Below are positions 55,857 to 64,000 of a stretch of 64,000 nucleotides of DNA, one piece after another. Both the position numbers and the translations under genes were made by a program. The notes below the pieces were generated by a model, which saw nothing but the letters and a program-made list of their open reading frames with translations, did not search any database and was not told the DNA's origin. Origin of the DNA: Ipomoea triloba (lineage: Eukaryota; Streptophyta; Magnoliopsida; Solanales; Convolvulaceae); the NCBI RefSeq assembly GCF_003576645.1, contig NC_044930.1:15112076-15176075 (forward strand), written 5' to 3'. Position 1 is the first letter of the stretch; each line of letters opens with the position of its first letter.

Positions 55857-56500
55857 TTTGGAAAGCTTGAGATGCTTCCCAATCCATCGAAGTGGAGCCC
55901 TCATGCTGTGCACTAGGCTCGCCCTGCTCCTGCGCTGCGGCATTATCATTCCCCTCATCATTCTCTTCATCTTCCTCCTCAGTGTCATCATAAACTTCCA
56001 AATCAGGGGCATCAGCCCCTCCCAACTTGAGATACATAGCAAAGAACTCACCCACAGAGAAAGCAATCATGGGACCCTCATCTTTTTCTTCTAAAAGAAG
56101 GTTTTCTAGGCCCAAACCCTGGCACAATCGAGTGACAAAAGGTCCTATGAAAACAGTTTGAACCTTCTTCTTTAGTTGGGTTTGAAGCCATTTCCTTGCT
56201 TGAACACCCATGTTGATGCTGACTCTGTTCTCCATGCACCACATGTAAAATAGATCCTGCTTGTAGACTTTGTTCCTGTTGGTGGTCCTACCGGAGAGAT
56301 TAACTGCAAAGGCCAATCTGATGGCCTTCAAAGCGTTTCTAGTGATGAGCTTTGCTTTTAAGTTGGAGGAGTTGTAAGTTGGTTATGCTCTTCCAGTACT
56401 GAACAACTATAGCCTCTGAACCGAAATCATCCTTGAAGTCCCTGAAATATGGCAATGATATTTCCACGGCATTGTGAAACCCAAGAGCTATACCTAACCA
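55857..56500 (-). pseudogene. Athila additional-ORF fragment, element A family
   Basis: The minus-strand frame from 56331 (KAIRLAFAVNLSGRTTNRNK, DLFYMWCMENRVSINMGV, VFIGPFVTRLCQGLGL, acidic run) ends in the acidic/Q-rich segment where it fuses to the B-type LTR at 55856. Upstream sequence to about 56500 continues the ORF in broken frames. Confidence 0.8.
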
Positions 56501-56929
56501 ACACCCTACTTTTTAAAAACTCCCAGGTCGAGTGGTGAAAACGATGTTTACTTAAAAACCACCTTTCTAGTCAGAGTATTCAAGAATGATGATTTTTCCA
56601 TGCTACCAACACTAGGTGAAAAGTTTTTGGTATATGCTTATCACGTTTGACAAACACTCTCAGCACAATTCAAATATTTCAAACTATGTAATTGTATCTC
56701 ATTAAACAGTTCACTTATTTTTGTGCACGTCATTATTAATTGTGTCTATTAATATGCAACAATGTCATTCGCATTCAACACATTGAAATGACAAGCACTA
56801 ATATGCATTTAAAATTTACACAAATCAACTAGTATTCAGTACTAATAATATCTCATTTTATGCGAGCTCTTAGAAACTAGAGCAAATAAGAGTTACTCAA
56901 AATAACTACTAATAAAGGAGATGCTATAC
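56501..56929. other. Intergenic DNA, nothing recognised
   Basis: AT-rich, no feature seen. Confidence 0.4.
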
Positions 56930-57463
56930 TCATCTTTCTCCATCAGGTTGACCTCTATGAATTCTACCCTTACGATGATAGCACTGGTATGCTCGGTGTC
57001 CATGTTTACCGCACACGAAACAGCCTCTTTTGAGTTTCATAGCTTTTCCACTCCTTTTGTTGTTGTTGTTGTTTCTTACACTTTGATTTCCAACATCATT
57101 GGCACTATACTTTTCTGACAGCATTTTCCAAATCACTTTTGTCGAGTCTTGTTTGACATAGATGTCAAACAATTTGTCATTCATTTGTGATAGAAGGTAT
57201 CCTCTGGCTGCTATATTCTCATCTGTAAATTGCCTAAGAGTTACACCCGGTTCTTGACCAGGAGTATAATTCGGTTCAAGACTAATTTCTCTTGGTTCTT
57301 AAAAAGGGAACCTTAGCGGAGCAAGTTCGGGTGGATCACAGAATAGCACATAAACTAGTTTCAGTTGTTCGAAGAGTATCAGCATTCTTTGTGCCCACTG
57401 CATGTAATTATTCCCATCTAGGGCGGTTACCTTGGATAAATCGGGTATGACAGAAGGAGTCAT
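56930..57463 (-). pseudogene. Copia-type gag remnant
   Basis: First ATG at 57463. The minus strand encodes DLSKVTALDGNNYMQWAQRMLILFEQL, the N-terminal copia gag pattern (LDGxNYxxWxxxM), then a stop at 57299. The frame resumes with NDKLFDIYVKQDSTKVIWKMLSEKY and a zinc knuckle CFVCGKHGHRAYQC (C-x2-C-x4-H-x4-C), with a terminal stop at 56930. No protease, integrase or RT follows, so this is a truncated fragment. Confidence 0.8.
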
Positions 57464-58630
57464 CGTACCGAAAGGTTGACTATTGCCCAATTAACACTTT
57501 TAACTATTGGAAAATAGAAGCAACATCAACTAATCCTAACACTATTTAGGAAAAGGAGAACAACTAAAACAGAATATGAAGTTTATGCCGTGTTACAATA
57601 ACATTGCCTTAAAAGCGTTATTTGTCCAGTAACGATGTAGTTAAGTATCCCGGCACGCTTCTAACAAGTTACACAGACTAGTTGTGCTAAGTTTACACCA
57701 ACTATAGCCCAGGCGAACCTCACTTTGCTCAAACAATAGGATAGAAGAATTAAGAAAGGAGGGAGAAAGCTTTTGTTTTGGTGTATTCCAAATGGGAAAG
57801 GGGGTAGCTATATATAGTAATAAATATAACCACCCATCCTTTACCAGCCACAATAATAAGCGCACAAACCGCAAGGATAAAGGAAATGCTTACATGTGTC
57901 CCATAACCCCGCCTTAATTGCGTTGCTTTGAATAATTCCCAGCACACCATTCAAAGTAGGCTTATTTTACCTCCTATTATTTTGGATATGTTTGAAACCT
58001 TCTCTGCCTTGTCTGCTAATAACAGAGTCATGGCTCTATTCTTGATCCACTCTCTCTAATATTGCGTTGTGTGTGTGATCTGCATGAGGAAGCCTATTGA
58101 AGCTTTATACTATAAATACTTCTTCCCAGACTGAGCAGACACACCAGTCACAACTTCTTCTTCAATTCATTCATTTACAACTTTCTTTTCATGTCTAAGC
58201 ATAACACTACATTATTTATCAGTGTAGCCTGTCGAAAGCGTGTAGGAACCGTCACCCAAAAATTTACGCTTTTAAGGTAGTGTTTTCAGAAACACGGCAC
58301 AGACTTCACATTGGCATTGCTACAGCTTAAATTCTACAAAAATTACTATGACTAGGATCACTCATGGTAGTCCTCTTCGAATGGAGGTAGAAACCCCTGA
58401 GCTACGCACGCAATAACATCATAGTGATCCTCCTCAAGGCACTCCGGTGGTCCCTCGTGTTGGTATAGCTAGGGATTTTGAGTTGACGAGGATGCAGCTG
58501 GGTGTTCCAGGGAGATCACACTTTTCCCGTTAAAGTTTGATATGCTTCTTGAGGTTTTTCTTTTTGATTAATTTTGTTCACTCATGATTTTTTTTATGTT
58601 TGAATTGCAGGGAGCTGCCTCTAAAGAGTT
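57464..58630. other. Unassigned DNA between Copia and LINE remnants
   Basis: TATA-like words (gctatatatag near 57803; actataaatac near 58120) suggest a promoter or LTR, but no paired LTR was found. No convincing gene. Confidence 0.4.
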
Positions 58631-58639
58631 TAGTAAAGC

Positions 58640-59290
58640 AACTCGATTTCTAATTAGTAATAAGAAGCCTTGCTTGATTGCCCTGTGTTGAAACAAAAAT
58701 GTATGGGGAAGCTGTAGATAGAGTTTGCATGAAACTTAATTATGATAGCTGGGTCAGAGTTGATGCATTCGGATTTAGCGGAGGTATATGGATCCTATGG
58801 AATGATTTGGCGAAAGTTGAAGTTGTACATACACATCCTCAGTTTATCCTCTTATAGGTTATAGACGACAGCAACAAGTGGAATCTCGCTATGGTGTATG
58901 CCAGTCCATGTCAGCATCTTTGTGAGGACCTGTGGGAAATGCTCAGGAAAGACAAACTAAATATTTTGGACAGTTAGATTGCGGTTGGCTACTTCAACTC
59001 AGTAGCATGCATGGAGGAATTGAAGTCAATAATCCGGATTCATTCTGTCACAAAAGGTGCTCAAGCTTTAAAAATTAGATTTTTGAAGAAGAACCGATTG
59101 ACCTCGGGTTCATGAGGCCAAAGTTCACGTGGTGTAGAGGAAAGGAGGAAGTCCCTTTTAAGGGTGCCAGATTGTACCAAGCCCCATGCTCTGCAGATTG
59201 GCTTGAAATGTTTCCAAACACAAGAGCTCACCACCTTCCTGCACTTTGTTCGGATCATACGCCTCTTCGGATCTTCTCTTTGACACTAGT
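58640..59290 (+). pseudogene. LINE endonuclease remnant
   Basis: Broken plus-strand frames encode an L1-type endonuclease: TKMYGEAVDRVCMKLNYDSW, SGGIWILWND, a degenerate IAVGYFNSV in place of GDFN, then FTWCRGKEEVPFKGARLYQA and CSDHTPLRIF, the conserved SDH motif. Several stops and shifts; RT missing. Different family from the LINE at 5.5-10.7 kb. Confidence 0.75.
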
Positions 59291-60084
59291 ATAAAGAGTG
59301 CCAAAAAAGGAACTAGTTTCTAGTTCCAGGTCGCATAGCTAGCACACTCGAATTTTGAATAGCTGATTAAACGTCATTGGGTGAAAGGGGAATCTGCCAT
59401 GGATAACGGGGAAAAAAATGGTTGTTACTTACTTGCGTGCGGGTTTCCCTTCTTCCCTCCATAATATTTCAAATGCTCTAGAAGGTGTTGGTATATAAAA
59501 GGAGGGAAAAGTTCTCTAAGAAAAGCAATGTGGGACAAGTAGCGCTAAAGGAAACTACACCTATTTGAATGTTATATCCAACAATCCCTTGTAACACCCC
59601 GTATATTTTAATTTCCAAAATTATTTTATAAATTATTTCTTAAAGGTAAATTATTTTATTACCATAACTATTTTAAAATCAAGGAATATTAAGTAAGCTA
59701 TTTTCTATATATATATACATGAGAACCAATCTCATCTTTTAAAAAATAGATCTATAGCTCATCTTTTAAAAAATAGATCTATAGATGAAATTAATTAGAG
59801 ATATTAAAAACGTGTGTATGCATATTAGACATTATGATGTGTGCATATTAAGCATGTCTCTATGTGCCTACATAACTTCACTACTATAAAGTGGAACTTT
59901 TTAGTGTAATGCGTCACGAGTTTTAATTGAATTTCAAATAAAATTCGCTAGTGTTAATTGAAGTTCATTGCTGAGTCGCCTCTGGTATGAATTCATAACT
60001 GTATAGACAAACAGACGTGTTACGAGGAAAAAATGTAAAACAAGTTTCACATACTAGTATTGGCTTAAAAAAAAAAACTCACTG
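59291..60084. other. AT-rich DNA with a short tandem duplication
   Basis: tgtaacaccccg at 59588 looks like the start of an LTR-type sequence. A 27-bp unit (ctcatcttttaaaaaatag...) is doubled at about 59730-59783. A fragment with gagttttaattgaa and aaaattcgctag near 59935-59975 resembles the CGCGA modules. No gene seen. Confidence 0.45.
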
Positions 60085-61049
60085 CTTTTTTTTTTTTGTT
60101 TTGTTTTTAAATGAAACAACAGCATAAAGGAGGTTGAAATGGTGAAGTTTTGGTGTTTCTAAATGCAATATTTAAAGAAGATTTGGAATGAAAAATTACT
60201 TTTTAAAATTAAAAAAAAAAAAAAAAAAAAAAAGTGAAACGCAAATCTGTAATTTTCATACGACAAATGCAAGTCAGATTTGCGTTTCTACATCTGGTAA
60301 GTTTTTTCTAATAAGTTATTGGTTGAAACTTTTAAAATGAAAGTTTGGTAGGCCTCTATAAATAATCAATCAATGCCACCCAATAATAACTCACCGTTGT
60401 GTTATTCATCAATTAAATTAAATATATAGTAGGTAACTTTAACTTTAGTGGTTTGGTAGCCATTGAACACCTGATTAACCATTACTATGCTTAATGATTT
60501 GGTGACGGATGGTATATATACACTGTACAACTAAACATGGAATGGAAAAATCATCTCTATCCGTAATCTTAACTTAATCTATCATTGACGCCATATTCAG
60601 TAATTTTTTTTTGGATCAATAAGGAGAGGAGTATTCAATTCTGAAAAAACTCAACTACGATTACAGCTATAAAATCGCTCTGTAAAAAAGGCAGGAAACA
60701 ATGAATTTAATTGAAAGCTAAGAATTATATTATTTCCTCGTACTATTCTTTAAGTACCCAAAAACAAAAAACAATTTGATTAGTACAACGTAAATCCTTG
60801 GCGTGTAGAAAAAAATTATGGTTCAATAAATCAAAATTATAAGGCCGTTATCAAGTGGTAAAATTTATGAATTCATGGAACTGTCCCTGGCAATATTATA
60901 GCCTAACGATGTTTTCCACTTACGAAGTATCATACCTAAACCCAATAGGGAGTTTTGAAATTTTGAGCTAATTGGATGGCGCTGCTTGACTTTATCTTAG
61001 CTTCCTTTACAGATGGAGATGGCACAAGTCAAAATTACAAGGTGACGTT

Positions 61050-61248
61050 CCAATGAGAACTCCTCTTCTCGTGAAAATCTGTAAATTTGTACATAAATAG
61101 ACAACAGCGTCTATATAAATGTACACAATCTCATATTTCAGTGCACAATGCACACAATATACCCTGGAATAGTTTGTGTCCATTTATGTAGACAATTATG
61201 TGCATTCATGTTGGTTCACTAATTTTCACGGGGAGAGGGTTCTCATTT
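61050..61248. mobile_element. Foldback (MITE-like) element, about 200 bp
   Basis: Left end aatgagaactcctcttctcg and right end ttttcacggggagagggttc...cattt are imperfect inverted repeats of about 28 bp, with inner words tgtacataaatagaca / tgtccatttatgtagaca also inverted. Target duplication unclear. The duplicate copy lies at about 63255-63453. Confidence 0.5.
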
Positions 61249-61451
61249 GTTCATTAATATTGTTGGACGGAGGCCGGTAAAGGCCAGCTCTAGCACCCGG
61301 TAGCTAAGAGATTGTTAGGCGGAGGCCGGTAAAGGGAAAAGACCAACTCCAATACCCAACGTCTTGAAAATGTGATGACGGTCTATAAGGAAGTAAAGTT
61401 ACGCTTTCGCTACTAGTTATAGCTTTTGGCAAAAGTGGTAAGCGCTTTATC

Positions 61452-61455
<4 letters not shown>

Positions 61456-61511
<56 letters not shown>
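61456..61511. repeat. (TA)n microsatellite at gap edge
   Basis: Pure TA repeat running into the N gap; the corresponding tract in the second copy is 63660-63718. Reading frames over it (YIYIYI) are artefacts. Confidence 0.9.
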
Positions 61512-63656
61512 NNNNNNNNNNNNNNNNNNNNNNNNNNNNNNNNNNNNNNNNNNNNNNNNNNNNNNNNNNNNNNNNNNNNNNNNNNNNNNNNNNNNNNNNN
61601 NNNNNNNNNNNNNNNNNNNNNNNNNNNNNNNNNNNNNNNNNNNNNNNNNNNNNNNNNNNNNNNNNNNNNNNNNNNNNNNNNNNNNNNNNNNNNNNNNNNN
61701 NNNNNNNNNNNNNNNNNNNNNNNNNNNNNNNNNNNNNNNNNNNNNNNNNNNNNNNNNNNNNNNNNNNNNNNNNNNNNNNNNNNNNNNNNNNNNNNNNNNN
61801 NNNNNNNNNNNNNNNNNNNNNNNNNNNNNNNNNNNNNNNNNNNNNNNNNNNNNNNNNNNNNNNNNNNNNNNNNNNNNNNNNNNNNNNNNNNNNNNNNNNN
61901 NNNNNNNNNNNNNNNNNNNNNNNNNNNNNNNNNNNNNNNNNNNNNNNNNNNNNNNNNNNNNNNNNNNNNNNNNNNNNNNNNNNNNNNNNNNNNNNNNNNN
62001 NNNNNNNNNNNNNNNNNNNNNNNNNNNNNNNNNNNNNNNNNNNNNNNNNNNNNNNNNNNNNNNNNNNNNNNNNNNNNNNNNNNNNNNNNNNNNNNNNNNN
62101 NNNNNNNNNNNNNNNNNNNNNNNNNNNNNNNNNNNNNNNNNNNNNNNNNNNNNNNNNNNNNNNNNNNNNNNNNNNNNNNNNNNNNNNNNNNNNNNNNNNN
62201 NNNNNNNNNNNNNNNNNNNNNNNNNNNNNNNNNNNNNNNNNNNNNNNNNNNNNNNNNNNNNNNNNNNNNNNNNNNNNNNNNNNNNNNNNNNNTTTTTTTT
62301 TTGTTTTGTTTTTAAATGAAACAACAGCATAAAGGAGGTTGAAATGGTGAAGTTTTGGTGTTTCTAAATGCAATATTTAAAGAAGATTTGGAATGAAAAA
62401 TTACTTTTTAAAATTAAAAAAAAAAAAAAAAAAAAAAAGTGAAACGCAAATCTGTAATTTTCATACGACAAATGCAAGTCAGATTTGCGTTTCTACATCT
62501 GGTAAGTTTTTTCTAATAAGTTATTGGTTGAAACTTTTAAAATGAAAGTTTGGTAGGCCTCTATAAATAATCAATCAATGCCACCCAATAATAACTCACC
62601 GTTGTGTTATTCATCAATTAAATTAAATATATAGTAGGTAACTTTAACTTTAGTGGTTTGGTAGCCATTGAACACCTGATTAACCATTACTATGCTTAAT
62701 GATTTGGTGACGGATGGTATATATACACTGTACAACTAAACATGGAATGGAAAAATCATCTCTATCCGTAATCTTAACTTAATCTATCATTGACGCCATA
62801 TTCAGTAATTTTTTTTTGGATCAATAAGGAGAGGAGTATTCAATTCTGAAAAAACTCAACTACGATTACAGCTATAAAATCGCTCTGTAAAAAAGGCAGG
62901 AAACAATGAATTTAATTGAAAGCTAAGAATTATATTATTTCCTCGTACTATTCTTTAAGTACCCAAAAACAAAAAACAATTTGATTAGTACAACGTAAAT
63001 CCTTGGCGTGTAGAAAAAAATTATGGTTCAATAAATCAAAATTATAAGGCCGTTATCAAGTGGTAAAATTTATGAATTCATGGAACTGTCCCTGGCAATA
63101 TTATAGCCTAACGATGTTTTCCACTTACGAAGTATCATACCTAAACCCAATAGGGAGTTTTGAAATTTTGAGCTAATTGGATGGCGCTGCTTGACTTTAT
63201 CTTAGCTTCCTTTACAGATGGAGATGGCACAAGTCAAAATTACAAGGTGACGTTCCAATGAGAACTCCTCTTCTCGTGAAAATCTGTAAATTTGTACATA
63301 AATAGACAACAGCGTCTATATAAATGTACACAATCTCATATTTCAGTGCACAATGCACACAATATACCCTGGAATAGTTTGTGTCCATTTATGTAGACAA
63401 TTATGTGCATTCATGTTGGTTCACTAATTTTCACGGGGAGAGGGTTCTCATTTGTTCATTAATATTGTTGGACGGAGGCCGGTAAAGGCCAGCTCTAGCA
63501 CCCGGTAGCTAAGAGATTGTTAGGCGGAGGCCGGTAAAGGGAAAAGACCAACTCCAATACCCAACGTCTTGAAAATGTGATGACGGTCTATAAGGAAGTA
63601 AAGTTACGCTTTCGCTACTAGTTATAGCTTTTGGCAAAAGTGGTAAGCGCTTTATC

Positions 63657-63718
<62 letters not shown>

Positions 63719-63721
<3 letters not shown>

Positions 63722-64000
63722 AGAGAGAGAGATAGAGATATATAGGGTTGGATCGAGTGAGATCACCCTATTTATATGAGATCATGATAAGATCCCATCT
63801 CAATCATCCAATTAAATTTAATTAATGGTAAGGATTGAATTTAAAAACTCATTTTTATATTAGGATATATTTAATAAATAGGGGTGACATAGTAATTTTA
63901 GTTACTTGTTTGAATTGGAATATAATTGAAATACAATATTATCCTTATTTAGAGGGATTCTATCAATGGTAGGAATCAAAACTTTAAAAAAAAATTAAAA
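63719..64000. other. AT-rich end of the window
   Basis: A purine-rich gagagagaga stretch and repeated gagatca words (63757-63792); no gene or known element recognised. Confidence 0.4.

Larger units (their letters stand above)
60085..63716. other. Identical sequence on both sides of a 781-N gap
   Basis: 60088-61511 and 62293-63716 match at a constant 2205-base offset with no difference seen; the gap is 61512-62292. Both contain a hairpin of gaaacgcaaatctg type (60236 and 62441), a foldback element and a (TA)n tract. Probably one locus assembled twice. No gene found in either copy. Confidence 0.7.

Noticed and set aside
58208..58260. cactacattatttatcagtg as a possible CACTA terminus
   Set aside because: No subterminal repeat array and no matching opposite end, unlike 51454.
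61260..61450. ggcggaggccggtaaagg doublet and following sequence as a SINE
   Set aside because: No A-box/B-box pair or tail could be identified; left unassigned.
61413..62373. 305- and 307-codon minus-strand frames
   Set aside because: Almost entirely N gap plus (TA)n translated as YIYIYI.
1..64000. CRISPR arrays, bacterial operons or integrated bacterial DNA
   Set aside because: Spliced plant gene, plant retroelements and AT-rich spacers throughout; tandem repeats lack the regular repeat-spacer structure.

Overview
This window is nuclear DNA of a eudicot plant, from a draft short-read scaffold. The evidence is an intron-rich leucine-rich-repeat receptor kinase gene, plant-type LINE, Athila/Ty3-gypsy, Copia, Mutator-like (MULE), CACTA, Cassandra and SINE-like sequences, and many N gaps. 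I cannot name the species. Apart from the receptor kinase at the left edge, almost everything is transposon-derived, and most transposon reading frames are broken.

Layout. 1-4441 (minus): N-terminal half of an LRR-VIII/HPCA1-type receptor-like kinase gene, 13 exons visible, with a Tourist/Harbinger-type MITE in intron 1. 5511-10709 (minus): near-complete L1-type LINE with ORF1 and ORF2, carrying four inactivating lesions. 10.7-15.4 kb: no gene, but dense palindromes, inverted repeats and tandem repeats. 15.4-51.45 kb: an old MULE-like composite with a broken plant-mobile-domain (PMD) gene (15717-18059) and a broken MuDR-type transposase gene. The transposase is cut into three pieces (19898-21375, 32809-32967, 47169-47980) by two Athila-like LTR retrotransposons, element A (21376-32803, TSD gttgc) and element B (32968-47163, TSD tataa). 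Neither A nor B has a recognisable pol. B was itself hit by a Cassandra-type 5S-carrying TRIM (39164-40517, TSD atata), a 2.3-kb solo LTR (43100-45446, TSD gttcc) and a tiny LINE-tail insertion (46495-46512). 51454 onward: a CACTA end, then minus-strand shards of A/B-type elements, a Copia gag remnant, a LINE endonuclease remnant, and AT-rich DNA with (TA)n tracts.

The most unusual signal is a modular unit repeated around the MULE genes. Each copy has an array of GC-rich palindromes (core gacagcccatgtgggctgtc), then a TATA box, then a CAGTTAAAAYCCGCGA motif, then a TAATTTCCGAAAATGAAA motif. Three full copies are on the plus strand, and a fourth is partial and inverted. A second pattern is CACACGCGTGTG palindromes upstream of a TATA-like box, found both in the LTRs and inside A and B before their extra ORF.

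Assembly caution. Single n characters at 30260, 41707 and 48154 each sit between two near-identical 1.45-1.7-kb stretches. A 781-N gap at 61512-62292 also lies between identical 1.4-kb stretches. These look like unmerged contig overlaps, so several features are listed twice without being two real copies.
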